Source: a virus. Taken from it: a DNA stretch of 30,361 bases. A program made the translations under genes and the position numbers. The stretch is from the IMG/VR virus record IMGVR_UViG_3300042542_001733, positions 1-30,361 of that record; one strand, given 5' to 3'. The number at the start of each line of letters is the position of its first letter. Within the stretch, counting starts at the first letter, position 1. Below, in pieces: positions 1 to 8,251 of this stretch. The notes below the pieces were generated by a model. The model had not been told where the DNA came from. It was given only the letters and a program-made list of their open reading frames with translations, and did no database searches.

Positions 1-135
1 ATCACCCTGCCAGCGCCCACACCCGCCGACAGCAAGCGCATCTGCCGCAACGTCAGCCAATACGGGCTACGGCACCAACGCTACTACCAGTGCCGCACAA
101 GGGACGGCGTAACGACCGTCACGCGCTTCAGGTAA
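1..135 (+). CDS. Partial small protein of unknown function (3' end only)
   Basis: The frame is open from the first base of the window to a TAA at 133-135, giving the last 44 residues of a protein whose start lies outside. The visible part is basic and rich in Arg and Tyr, with two cysteines (in RICRN and YQCRT). I do not recognise the family. Support for it being real is its position: the stop falls 5 bases before a strong terminator hairpin, and it converges with the primase/helicase gene on the other strand. Because only the tail is seen, it could be chance coding in GC-rich DNA. Confidence 0.4.
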   Translation: MTLPAPTPADSKRICRNVSQYGLRHQRYYQCRTRDGVTTVTRFR

Positions 136-139
136 AAGA

Positions 140-184
140 AAAGCCCCCGGTCTAGCGGAGTGAGGCCGCAAGACCGGGGGCTTT
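140..184. terminator. Bidirectional intrinsic terminator between convergent genes
   Basis: Bases 140-153 pair perfectly with 171-184 (14 bp, core CCCCCGG/CCGGGGG). The 17-base loop can form a further 4-bp stem (155-158 with 166-169). On the - strand the hairpin is followed by a U-rich run (CTTTTCTTTT including the stem end), which suits termination of the leftward replication operon ending at 211. On the + strand the T run is short (CTTTA). It sits in the 75-base gap between the + strand stop at 135 and the - strand stop at 211. Confidence 0.88.
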
Positions 185-210
185 ATGCAGGCGTCAGGAG
201 CAAACTGACG

Positions 211-2553
211 CTATGGCTTTACCACACCCCCGCCTGCGGTTGCAACCTCTTCGACCATGCGGCGCAACTCGCTCTTGCTGTATTTCTGCGCCACGTCAGG
301 GTTGGCAAAGATGTGCCGCTTCGTCTGGAGCGTGGCACTGGCCACACGACCGCAATCCTTCCAGCCTGCTTCCTTGAAGGCGTGCAGCAGCGCCGCCTGC
401 GGCACCTTCGTGCCAGCCGGAACGTAACCCGCCGTGATCGTGTCGCACAGCTTGTGGAACGGTCCTGCGACCACGCCCTGCGCGAACGGCCCGACACGCT
501 GCACCATCAGATCGACAAGGAAGGACTCGGCGACCGACAGGCCATGCTCAACCATGTTCAGCTTCCACTCAGTGACCGGCGGCGCAGCAGCAGGGTTGAA
601 CGCCGTCACGTCGCGCTGCCAGAGCCATGCAGCGACCTTCTGGAACCCGCCCGTCTTATACCATGCCCACAGCGCCGGCCCTGCCTCTGGCTCCATGCGC
701 GGCGCGTGCGACCACAGGCAGAACCAACGGCGATCCTGCGTCGGGATCGTGATCGGCAGGGGATCGTTCGTGAAGGCGATCACCTGCAAGCGGTTGAGCA
801 TCTCATACGGATGCAGCCCCTTGCGGTTGATGGAGATCGTCTCTGGCGGCGCGGCGATGACAGGTTTCAGCTTGTTGGCCAACGCGCGGCGCTCCCGCGC
901 CTCCGGTTCCTTCAACTCGTTCAGGATGACAACCTCGGCTTCCAGACCATAACCCCATTGGCTGTCCAGACCGCCCGTCTCAATGATCGACCGGTTGTGC
1001 TGATGCTCGCCGCCAATCGCCCACAGGAACGGTGCCCACATGGTGTCCTTGCCGCTGCCTTCGTCGCCGCCGTGCAGCACCGCGTGATTGATCTTCACGT
1101 TGGGGTGTTGCACCTTGTAGGCCATGACGTTGAGGACGTGCGTCAACTCGACATCATTCGGCACCAGCACGCGGCAGTGATCCAGCCACCGCTCCACGTC
1201 AGCATCCGCCATCAGATCGGAACCGCTCATGTCGGGGCGATGGTTGACCCACCGGTTGCCGTAGACCAGCCCATCACGGGCGACCATCACGTTCTCGCCC
1301 GGCGCGAACGTCACACCCGTCAGCGCCTTCGCGCCATACTCTTGGCGGCGCTCGTCGAAGTAATAGGACGCGCTGATGGGCTTCTTCCTGTTATGCACCG
1401 AACGGCAATCGACGTGACGGTAAAGCGCGTTGAACACGCCCCGCGGCACTTCGGTGCGCGTCACCATGTCGAAGTAGGCATCGTCCGACTGGATGTAGGC
1501 GAAGCGTTCGAACCACTCGGCTTTCTCCAGCCGTCCGGCTTCCTTGCGCTCCACGTCCCGCACGATAGCCGCCGCCTCATCCGGATAGGCGTCGGTCGGC
1601 GCGATCTTTTCGGCCATCTGCTTCATGCGCTCGGCGATCAACTCATCGCGCAAGCCGGGCATTACCTTGGGGCCGTTGTTCTCAGCGACCCAATTCAGGA
1701 AGGCGCGGCTGTCGATGTCCTGACAATGGCCGTGGTAGCAGCAGAACGAACGATCCAACGGTTTGTAGCGCGCTTCGATAGCGCCGTCGGTGTGTTCCTC
1801 ATGGTTGGGGCAGACCACGCCGCACCAGCCTTCGTTGTTGACCTTGGACAGCACCAGATTGTTGTCGGACAGCCATTGCAGCACCGTGTCGCCGCCAGTG
1901 TCGCGGATGGCGATCCGGCGGAACTCGGCAGTGTCTGGCTCGGCAGGCTCGACGCCCAACGCCTCACAAATCTGCGACAGAGTGTATTCGCGGTCAGGGT
2001 GGAACGCGGTCAGCCGTGCGGCGAACAGCCCGCGGCCTTGCTTCAGGTTGACGCTGCCGGGGATGCGGCAGTTGCGCACCGCGTTGGTCGCGCCCGGATC
2101 GGTGTAACCTGCGTCGGCTATGGCCTTGATGGCCGCCGTAAACTCATGCTTGGTCGGCTGCTGGCTGAAGGCGTAGCCCCACTGGAACGATCCTTCGCTC
2201 GTCTCCATGATCCATGTCGGCGGCAGGGCCGGCTCTTTGGACTTGGTGCCGATGTCGTCCAGCATCATGAACAGGACGTATTCGCAATTCTCACCGCGCG
2301 CGCTTGGCTTGCCGTCCTCAAATCGGTCGATGATGAACGATCCGGTGTTCACATACCACGCCTCGCCCTCACGGATGCGAGCCTTGTCGGGCATGAACGC
2401 CGGGAAGGTCGCCTTCGGCACGCCGTCACCGTGGTAGATGATGTCGCCCGCCGCGTCCTTCTTCGGCTTCTGCTTGAGCAACAGGGCAGTCTCGCCGTCC
2501 ACGTCGCCAAGCTGCGTGATGTAATCAATAAACGTCGTGCGATCCTCACTCAT
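211..2553 (-). CDS. Primase/SF3 helicase fusion (archaeo-eukaryotic-type primase plus DUF5906-like ATPase)
   Basis: A protein of 780 residues likely to prime and unwind DNA at the phage fork. The N-terminal third looks like an archaeo-eukaryotic-type primase: a hydrophobic strand ending in LDD (about 98-100) and a later RNCRIPGSVN segment (about 162-171). A Cys/His cluster follows (C244, C248, H251, H254, C271, C272, H274, C277) and probably binds zinc. The C-terminal half has a Walker A loop GGDEGSGKD (about 495-503, Lys502) and a Walker B-like VVILNEL (541-547), as in SF3/D5-type helicases. I chose the ATG at 2553 over one at 2577 because a good ribosome site (AGGAAGGGA) lies just before it; this leaves a 13-base gap after the polymerase stop. 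It is the last gene of its operon before the terminator. Confidence 0.85.
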   Translation of the reverse strand: MSEDRTTFIDYITQLGDVDGETALLLKQKPKKDAAGDIIYHGDGVPKATFPAFMPDKARIREGEAWYVNTGSFIIDRFEDGKPSARGENCEYVLFMMLDDIGTKSKEPALPPTWIMETSEGSFQWGYAFSQQPTKHEFTAAIKAIADAGYTDPGATNAVRNCRIPGSVNLKQGRGLFAARLTAFHPDREYTLSQICEALGVEPAEPDTAEFRRIAIRDTGGDTVLQWLSDNNLVLSKVNNEGWCGVVCPNHEEHTDGAIEARYKPLDRSFCCYHGHCQDIDSRAFLNWVAENNGPKVMPGLRDELIAERMKQMAEKIAPTDAYPDEAAAIVRDVERKEAGRLEKAEWFERFAYIQSDDAYFDMVTRTEVPRGVFNALYRHVDCRSVHNRKKPISASYYFDERRQEYGAKALTGVTFAPGENVMVARDGLVYGNRWVNHRPDMSGSDLMADADVERWLDHCRVLVPNDVELTHVLNVMAYKVQHPNVKINHAVLHGGDEGSGKDTMWAPFLWAIGGEHQHNRSIIETGGLDSQWGYGLEAEVVILNELKEPEARERRALANKLKPVIAAPPETISINRKGLHPYEMLNRLQVIAFTNDPLPITIPTQDRRWFCLWSHAPRMEPEAGPALWAWYKTGGFQKVAAWLWQRDVTAFNPAAAPPVTEWKLNMVEHGLSVAESFLVDLMVQRVGPFAQGVVAGPFHKLCDTITAGYVPAGTKVPQAALLHAFKEAGWKDCGRVASATLQTKRHIFANPDVAQKYSKSELRRMVEEVATAGGGVVKP

Positions 2554-2566
2554 CGCGTTCCCTTCC

Positions 2567-4549
2567 TCACTTGCCATATCTGACCATTGTGGCGACTTCC
2601 GCGTTCAGCGGCAGTCCCTTGGCCCATTCTGGCGGTTGACACATAACCTCGACTAGCCGGGCAGCCGCGTCATCCGCGTCCGCTTCCGGCACTTCCAGCA
2701 CCACTTCGTCATGCACATGAAGCACCACGTCCAGCCCCTCCCCGTCCAACCGCTTCAGCGCGTGACGCAACAGATCGTTGGCCACCGCTTGCGTTATGTT
2801 CTCGCAGGCCAGACCGCGCCAGAGACGGGCGCGCGGCCATTCCTTTGCGTCGGCTGACGGCTTCCACGACGCCTTCGCATAGGTCAGATCGCCTGCGTCA
2901 TCGAAGCGGGCGAAAGGATAGCATAGCACACGTCCGCTCGGCAGGGCATACCACAGATGCTGTTTGTCGAATAAATATGCGACCCGCCCCGCGTCGAACT
3001 TGCGGCCCGGGTTGCGCATGGCCGCCATGTAGGCGCTTTCCAGCTTCGACCAGTAGGGCACCGACCAGCTATTCGCCCGGCGCCATGCGTCCACCATCTT
3101 GCGGCTTTCGTTCTCGGACAGGATGATGTTGTAGATGCGGCCCATCGACGCGAACGCGCCCACGCCGCCCGCGAAGCCGCACGCCAACTCCTGCACCTTG
3201 CCGATCTGGCGCTGATCCTTGTCAACCTCGGCGTAGGGCACGCGGAAGGTCGCAGCCGCGTTGTGCTTATACACGTCCTCACCCTTGGCGAAGATGTCCA
3301 GCTTGGCGCGGCCGCTCTTGCTGCCCGACGCCCACGGCGTCACCCGCGCTTCGATGGCGGCCCAGTCGGCCACCACCAGCGCCTTGCCCGGCGCGGCCAT
3401 CAGAGCGGGGCGCAGCATACCCTTCAGAACGTCCGTGACGCGGCGGCCATGCTTGGGCACGACCTTGTGGCCGCGCACCATAGCGTCGCGCACTAATGCA
3501 GGGTCGGCGGCGCACTTTCGGGGAAAGTTGTGGACTTGAAGTCCATATGACGAAGCACGCCCAGTAGCACTGCCTCCTGCAAATACGAACGCGCCTCTAA
3601 CTCGGCTATCTTCCTCATCAGCCAACGCTGCCGCGCGCGCAAACTTTGCGACCGACGACGCCCACAGATCGTCTGCGCACTGGATAACGTCTGCCACTTG
3701 CGCCGGGACTTCATCAGGGTTTTCCTCCGCCAGCGCCAGCAGGTTGGCGCGCACGTTCTTGTCGATGGATAGCTTGGCTTCGCCGTCCTTGTGAACCGTG
3801 GCCAGTTTTATGGCTTGCGGCCCGACGCGGTCCAAGACCCACGAACGCATCTTCGGGCTGCGGACGGACGTGATTTCGCCTTCAGTAATCTCACAAACGA
3901 GGTTTTGTATCTCGACAGCCTCTTGTTCAGCGTAACGCACCGCCGCCAGAGCCAGAGGTTTATCAAGCAGGACACCGCGGTCGTTGATACGCTCATTAAC
4001 ATGATAGTCGTGCAGTTCATCCGCTGACAACTCCCGCTGCGCCTGACTGATCGCGCGCATCGCACGCACATCCTGCTCGCAATACTGGACCATCTCGGCC
4101 ATCAGGCCTTCGTCCTCACGGAACGAGCCATCGGCCTGCGGGATCGACAGCAGGCGAATGAGTTGAGCGCCGCGATGGTCCTTGCGCATCCCTGCGCCAG
4201 CGAAGCGGCCCACGTCTTCCAGACCGCCGGGCGCGCAGTTGGCGCGGGCCTGCGTTGCGGTGCAGTAGAACTGCTCCAGCTTGAACTCGCACTGGAGCAC
4301 ATACCAGAAGATCAGGCGCTCGAACGCGGCGTTGTGCGCGCGTATCTGGCCGGTGTGCTTGGCCACGTCCTGCGGGAAAGGCTGGCCATGCCGCCACGTC
4401 CGCACGGAACCACGGTCGAAGGCGTAGGACATACACAGCACGTCGGTGCTGGCGTCCTGCGCGTAGTTGTAGACGCCGTGACTGCGCAAATCGCAGCGGC
4501 TGCGCGTCTCGAAATCAACCCAAAGAATAGTCACGGATGCCTCACTCAT
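2567..4549 (-). CDS. Family A DNA polymerase with 3'-5' exonuclease domain
   Basis: The 660-residue replicative polymerase of the phage. The exonuclease domain has D12/E14 (DFETRS), an AHNAAFE segment (73-77, with Glu where Asp is usual) and YCEQD (Y156, D160), a DEDD-type set. Polymerase motif A is DWAAIEAR from D395, motif B runs from R447 to K451 and on to L455 and F459, and motif C is HDE at 613-615. The finger residue equivalent to E. coli Pol I Phe762 is Leu455. There is no 5'-3' nuclease domain, as is usual in phage enzymes. The gene follows the 219-residue protein by 50 bases, a gap holding a GC-rich hairpin. The ribosome site is weak. Confidence 0.95.
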   Translation of the reverse strand: MSEASVTILWVDFETRSRCDLRSHGVYNYAQDASTDVLCMSYAFDRGSVRTWRHGQPFPQDVAKHTGQIRAHNAAFERLIFWYVLQCEFKLEQFYCTATQARANCAPGGLEDVGRFAGAGMRKDHRGAQLIRLLSIPQADGSFREDEGLMAEMVQYCEQDVRAMRAISQAQRELSADELHDYHVNERINDRGVLLDKPLALAAVRYAEQEAVEIQNLVCEITEGEITSVRSPKMRSWVLDRVGPQAIKLATVHKDGEAKLSIDKNVRANLLALAEENPDEVPAQVADVIQCADDLWASSVAKFARAAALADEEDSRVRGAFVFAGGSATGRASSYGLQVHNFPRKCAADPALVRDAMVRGHKVVPKHGRRVTDVLKGMLRPALMAAPGKALVVADWAAIEARVTPWASGSKSGRAKLDIFAKGEDVYKHNAAATFRVPYAEVDKDQRQIGKVQELACGFAGGVGAFASMGRIYNIILSENESRKMVDAWRRANSWSVPYWSKLESAYMAAMRNPGRKFDAGRVAYLFDKQHLWYALPSGRVLCYPFARFDDAGDLTYAKASWKPSADAKEWPRARLWRGLACENITQAVANDLLRHALKRLDGEGLDVVLHVHDEVVLEVPEADADDAAARLVEVMCQPPEWAKGLPLNAEVATMVRYGK

Positions 4550-4558
4550 CCGCTACTC

Positions 4559-4586
4559 GCCGGGGCGGCCCAACGCCCACCCCGGC
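4559..4586 (-). other. GC-rich hairpin before the DNA polymerase gene
   Basis: GCCGGGG at 4559-4565 pairs with CCCCGGC at 4580-4586 around a 14-base loop. It lies in the 50-base gap between the stop at 4600 and the polymerase start at 4549. It has no T run after it on the - strand, so it is more likely an attenuator, RNA-stability element or translation modulator than a full terminator. Confidence 0.5.
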
Positions 4587-4599
4587 TTTCACGCCCTGT

Positions 4600-5259
4600 T
4601 TACGCTGTTGCGCGACGACGACGGCGCGGCGCTTCGTCAGCAGCCACTTCGTCTTCAACGTCTTCATCCGCTGCCGCGGCTTCAGCGTCAAGACCCACCC
4701 ACTTCAGAACGTCGAAGACGGGCGTAAAGATGCGGCCGTAGGACTTGTGCTGGTAGTGCTCCTTCTTGAGACGCACCAACGGCACCGGATGCGCCTGATC
4801 CTTGTCCACCTGCTCGGCAATGGCGACGGCAAGAGCCTGCACGGCCTTCTTACCGCCGACGGATGTGGCCGAATAACGCGCCTGCATCCCTTCGTCTTCG
4901 CCATTAGTGCACGCCAGCGTCATGCCGACCTGCATCTCCCAGCCCCGCTTCGAGGCGGCTGGTGCCGGTTCCAGTTCAGGCAGAGGCTCGGCAACGCCGA
5001 CCATCTTTTCGCCCAGCACTTCGCCTTCGCCCCAGCAGATGTAGCCGTGGACGAACGAGAACGGGTTCACCGCCCACACGCTATCGTCTTCGACTTCGGT
5101 CTGGTCTGCGCCGAACACCCAGTGGCCGGTCTTGTCCATCTTCAGGATGACCATACCGCCTGCGCCTGCACCCACGTCGGCTGCAACCGAACGAAGCGCC
5201 GACGACAGCGACTGGACTGACGGCAGGTTCGACCCGCCAAACTTCACGAGATCACTCAT
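4600..5259 (-). CDS. Conserved phage protein of unknown function, possible ssDNA-binding protein
   Basis: A soluble 219-residue protein with no motif I can name. It has a compact core of aromatic and Gly-rich strands (GHWVFGAD, HGYICWGEGEV, KRGWEMQVG), then HYQHKSYGRIFTPVF near residues 172-186. A linker rich in Ala, Asp and Glu comes next, and the end is five consecutive arginines followed by ATA. It sits between the DUF2800-type nuclease and PolA, the place where many phages carry a DUF2815 single-stranded DNA-binding protein. That suggests, but does not prove, a ssDNA-binding or annealing role. AAAGG precedes the ATG, in an 18-base gap after the nuclease gene. The acidic-then-basic tail is unlike the aromatic tip of bacterial SSB. 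Confidence 0.75.
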   Translation of the reverse strand: MSDLVKFGGSNLPSVQSLSSALRSVAADVGAGAGGMVILKMDKTGHWVFGADQTEVEDDSVWAVNPFSFVHGYICWGEGEVLGEKMVGVAEPLPELEPAPAASKRGWEMQVGMTLACTNGEDEGMQARYSATSVGGKKAVQALAVAIAEQVDKDQAHPVPLVRLKKEHYQHKSYGRIFTPVFDVLKWVGLDAEAAAADEDVEDEVAADEAPRRRRRATA

Positions 5260-5277
5260 TGTACTGTACCTTTCTGT

Positions 5278-6399
5278 TTACTGGATTTTGGCCATTGCCT
5301 TCGAGAGCATCTGACCGATCTGCAACACCGCGGGCCGGGGATCGCTCTCCGGTGCCAACGTGTTACCTGTGGAGACGGCGACCACGAGGTCTGCCGGCAA
5401 TTCTATTTTGGCCTTCTTGAGCGCCTTTTCCGCTTGCGCGGGCGACAGCGCCTTTGGCTCGCCCCACGCTTCAACACCTGCGCTGGACAGGAAGGCGACG
5501 GCCTTGTCTTCGTTCACCCACTGGCGCGTCGCGCGCTTGGGCACCAGCTTGTAGCCCGGCACCGGCTGGCCTTCTTCCAGCAGCCCGTGCGCCAACTGCT
5601 GCAAGTCCTTGATGAAGGACTCGATGGTCGGCACCATGCTGAGATAGTGCGCGATCTGATCGTGCGGCAGGGCTTCCAGCTTGGCCTTGACCATACGGTC
5701 CACCGCGCCCGTCATCAGCGGGCACACCGGCTTGGCGGCGCACCAGCGGCACCAGTCGCCCACGGCCATCGGCGCGTCCGGCTTCAGTGCGGTCTTGACA
5801 GCCGCGACCAATTCTGCCTCGAACGCCGCCACGCGGGCGGGCGTCGTCAACCAACGCTTGACGCTCGGCGGCTGGACGATGATCATCTCAATCTCGTCAG
5901 CGCCGTCGAACACCCACTTTACCTTAGGCGTCCGCATGGCAGCCGCTGCGTAGAACAGCAGTTGCGGGTTCTCTTCCGCGCTGACTGCCACGCCGTCGCC
6001 AAACTTCCAGTCAAGCACCACAGCGCGGCTACCAATCCGGCCAAGCATATCAGTAGAGCCGAACACGTCAGGCAACAGATCGCCAAACCCCACCCGACTT
6101 TCGACCGCATACTCCATCTCCCCTTGCGGATCGACGGCGTCGAGCGCGGCCAGCGCGACCGTCAGCTTGGTGTCGATCAGGTCTTGCGTCAGCACGGCGT
6201 CGTTGTGCTTGCGGCCGAGATAGCTTTCGACCGTGCCCTTGCCGTCCAGAATGTCTGCGATGGTGTCGTGCAGGAGCGTGCCTTCATCGGCGTAGCTGCT
6301 GCTGGGCTGCGGCGGCATCTTGTCCACCAGCGCCACACTGCCGGGGCAGTTGATGACGCGCTTGGCGGTCGAACCGCCGACGATCCTACTGTGCTGCAT
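5278..6399 (-). CDS. DUF2800-type PD-(D/E)XK nuclease with a probable 4Fe-4S cluster
   Basis: A 373-residue RecB/Cas4-like nuclease, probably an exonuclease for replication or recombination. The visible core is E39-x4-H44, D117, D130-x-K132 (in VLDWKFG) and Q146-x3-Y150, the RecB-family order. One cysteine near the N-terminus (C18 in NCPGS) and three near the middle (C217, C220, C226) match the one-plus-three arrangement that holds an iron-sulphur cluster in AddB, Dna2 and Cas4 nucleases. The start is the ATG at 6399: GAGG lies 6 bases upstream, while the open frame further upstream runs back through the divergent promoter region and into the VRR-NUC gene on the other strand. It is first in the leftward replication operon. 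Confidence 0.85.
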   Translation of the reverse strand: MQHSRIVGGSTAKRVINCPGSVALVDKMPPQPSSSYADEGTLLHDTIADILDGKGTVESYLGRKHNDAVLTQDLIDTKLTVALAALDAVDPQGEMEYAVESRVGFGDLLPDVFGSTDMLGRIGSRAVVLDWKFGDGVAVSAEENPQLLFYAAAAMRTPKVKWVFDGADEIEMIIVQPPSVKRWLTTPARVAAFEAELVAAVKTALKPDAPMAVGDWCRWCAAKPVCPLMTGAVDRMVKAKLEALPHDQIAHYLSMVPTIESFIKDLQQLAHGLLEEGQPVPGYKLVPKRATRQWVNEDKAVAFLSSAGVEAWGEPKALSPAQAEKALKKAKIELPADLVVAVSTGNTLAPESDPRPAVLQIGQMLSKAMAKIQ

Positions 6400-6430
6400 A
6401 CTGTACCTCACTTTACTGTCTAGGCCGCCC

Positions 6431-6458
6431 ACCCTACACGACACAAAAAGTGAGTCAA
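6431..6458 (-). promoter_or_regulatory. Candidate sigma-70-like promoter for the leftward replication operon
   Basis: Read on the - strand, TTGACT (6453-6458) and TAGGGT (6431-6436) are separated by 16 bases and lie about 30 bases before the nuclease start. The -35 box is close to consensus, the -10 box is poor. The sequence TCGTGTAG at the -10 side recurs in the candidate promoter at 25264-25292. The gap from 6400 to 6496 also holds a direct repeat ACACAAAAA (6441-6449 and 6467-6475) and an A6T4 tract (6471-6480). Confidence 0.45.
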
Positions 6459-6496
6459 CTCTTGAAACACAAAAAATTTTGGGGTAGCGGTTCTGC

Positions 6497-6772
6497 ATGA
6501 GCGAAAAAGAGATCGAATTGCACTTCGTCAAGAGCGTGAAGGCGCTGGGCGGTTTTGCGTACAAGTTCCGCAGCGTGAGCCAGCGCGGCGTCGCTGACCG
6601 CATCGCCTGTATGCCGAACGGCGAGACGTGGTTCGTGGAGTTGAAGAGGCCCGGCGGCCGGCTGTCTGCGTTGCAGGAGATATTCGCCGAGCAGATGGTG
6701 GCAACCAGTCAGCACTACGCCGTGCTGTGGTCAAAGGAAGGTGTGGATCAGTGGTGCAGCCGCTTCGCCTGA
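6497..6772 (+). CDS. VRR-NUC domain nuclease
   Basis: A stand-alone VRR-NUC nuclease of 91 residues, the usual size for phage versions. The active site of this PD-(D/E)XK subfamily is visible: D34 in GVADRI, then E48-x-K50 in FVELKRPGG, and Q60 in the next helix. Homologous domains in FAN1 and in phages cut branched or flap DNA, so it may process replication intermediates. It is the first gene of the rightward operon, and its 3' end overlaps the helicase start. The ATG at 6497 has only a weak ribosome site (GGGG 12 or more bases upstream). Confidence 0.92.
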   Translation: MSEKEIELHFVKSVKALGGFAYKFRSVSQRGVADRIACMPNGETWFVELKRPGGRLSALQEIFAEQMVATSQHYAVLWSKEGVDQWCSRFA

Positions 6773-8067
6773 GAGCCTACCAAGATGACGCGGCGGACTT
6801 CCTGTACGAACGGGACCGCGCGATGATCCTTGCGCCTGTCGGCGCGGGCAAGACGGCCATTACCCTGACAGCTATGAAGGCGATGCTTGATGACGGCCAT
6901 GTCAAACGCTGGCTCGTGCTTGCACCAAAGCGTGTGTGCACCGACGTGTGGCCTGTCGAGCAGCCCAAGTGGGCGGAGGGAATTACTCTGCGCGTTGCAG
7001 TCGGAACCCCCGCCGAGCGTGCCGCGGCTTGGGACAGCAACGCTCAGGTTATCGTCACGAACTACGATAACCTTCAGACCCTGTCCGACCTGTCCGCTTT
7101 TGACGGGATCGTCTTTGACGAACTCACGCGCCTGAAGAACCCCGGCGGCAAACGCTTCAAGGCGTTGGAGAAGCTGATCGCGCCGGTGCGCGTGCGCTGG
7201 GGTCTGACCGGTTCGTTCACGTCGAACGGCCTTGAGGATGTCTTCGGCCAGTGCAAGATCGTGGACCAGACGCTGCTGGGCCGCGCCAAGGGTGCCTTTA
7301 TGCAGCAGTACTTCATCTGCATCAACCGTGACTTCGGCCAGTGGGTGCCGGCGCACGGCGGGTTAGAGCAGGTGATGGAGCGCATCCGTCCGGCGACCTA
7401 TGTGCTGGAGCCGGGCGAGTACAAGGACAAGCTGCCGCCCTGCCACGTCAACGAGGTGCGGGTGGCGCTGGCCGACCGCGCGCCGTACGACAGCATGAAG
7501 AAGGAATACGTGACGCGCTTCGGCGAGGAGCGCATCATCGCGCAGAACGCCGGGGCCGTGACGAGCAAGCTTCAGCAGATGGCGTCGGGCTTTGCCTACA
7601 ACCGCGGCGCGGCGCAGGAGTCGATCTGGTTCAGCACGCACAAGTTTGACCGGCTGGAAGAACTGCTGGCCGAGAACCAGCGCACGAACACCATCGTCGC
7701 GTACAGCTACCTTGAGGAACTGGCGGAACTCAAGCGCCGCTTCCCGCACGCGCAGACGATGGACGACGACAACGTCATCGAACGCTGGAACCGCGGCGAG
7801 GTCGAACTGCTGCTGGTCCACCCCAAGTCGGCCGGGCACGGCCTGAACCTACAGCACGGCGGCTGCCACATGGTGTTCCTGTCGCTGCCGTGGTCGCTAG
7901 AACTATACGAACAAACCGTTGGGCGCCTGCACCGCAGTGGGCAGACGCGCGACGTTTGGGTCTACGTCATGCTGACGGGCAACACCATCGACGAACGGAT
8001 TTGGGCGGCGCTGCACGACAAGCGCGCCGTGTCAGACGTAGCATTAGAGGAATTAAAAAGTGGCTAA
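6751..8067 (+). CDS. SNF2-type DEAD/DEAH helicase
   Basis: A superfamily 2 helicase or translocase of 438 residues. It opens with a Q-motif-like LRAYQ, then has Walker A APVGAGKTA (about 28-36, Lys34), a DEAH-box equivalent DELT (123-126) and TGSF as motif III. The C-terminal RecA domain ends with the SNF2 signature GRLHRSGQ (about 391-398). It lacks accessory domains and is the short phage form. The start is the GTG at 6751, where AAGG lies 9 bases upstream; GTG at 6754 is also possible, and the earlier in-frame codons lie wholly within the VRR-NUC gene. It probably partners that nuclease in fork remodelling or recombination. Its end overlaps the next gene by 8 bases. Confidence 0.9.
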   Translation: MVQPLRLRAYQDDAADFLYERDRAMILAPVGAGKTAITLTAMKAMLDDGHVKRWLVLAPKRVCTDVWPVEQPKWAEGITLRVAVGTPAERAAAWDSNAQVIVTNYDNLQTLSDLSAFDGIVFDELTRLKNPGGKRFKALEKLIAPVRVRWGLTGSFTSNGLEDVFGQCKIVDQTLLGRAKGAFMQQYFICINRDFGQWVPAHGGLEQVMERIRPATYVLEPGEYKDKLPPCHVNEVRVALADRAPYDSMKKEYVTRFGEERIIAQNAGAVTSKLQQMASGFAYNRGAAQESIWFSTHKFDRLEELLAENQRTNTIVAYSYLEELAELKRRFPHAQTMDDDNVIERWNRGEVELLLVHPKSAGHGLNLQHGGCHMVFLSLPWSLELYEQTVGRLHRSGQTRDVWVYVMLTGNTIDERIWAALHDKRAVSDVALEELKSG

Positions 8068-8251
8068 GATTTCATGGCAGACGATTGCCGTCAAGCTATC
8101 TGAGTATGACGAACCGACGTTAGAGCGGATGCTCGACGACGAGGTCAAGAAACATAAGCGCGTCGCCATCGCCAAGCGGCTGCACCAGCGGCTGTGCAAG
8201 CTGCGCTCGCTGCGCGAACGCAAGGAACTGGTGAAAAGGATGAGCGCATGA
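8060..8251 (+). CDS. Small conserved phage protein of unknown function
   Basis: A charged, wholly helical-looking protein of 63 residues with a basic C-terminal half (KRLHQRLCKLRSLRERKEL). It starts with GTG at 8060, inside the end of the helicase gene, with GAGGAA upstream. It overlaps the DUF3310 gene by ATGA. The tight coupling to helicase and DUF3310 suggests a role in DNA metabolism, perhaps as a small DNA-binding or adaptor protein. No domain is recognised. Confidence 0.75.
   Translation: MAKISWQTIAVKLSEYDEPTLERMLDDEVKKHKRVAIAKRLHQRLCKLRSLRERKELVKRMSA

Noticed and set aside
160-2583. An 807-codon open frame on the + strand opposite the primase/helicase gene
   Set aside because: It is a mirror of a well-supported gene, has Arg/His/Val-rich composition without recognisable motifs, and runs through the terminator region. 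Long antisense frames are expected in GC-rich DNA.
4163-4741. A 192-codon + strand frame spanning the gap between polymerase and the 219-residue gene
   Set aside because: It is antisense to two supported genes, and the hairpin at 4559-4586 and spacing suit the - strand reading.
6628-6750. An upstream extension of the helicase frame inside the VRR-NUC gene
   Set aside because: It would add 41 residues of Arg/Gly-rich shadow sequence before the normal helicase start; the GTG at 6751 has a ribosome site.
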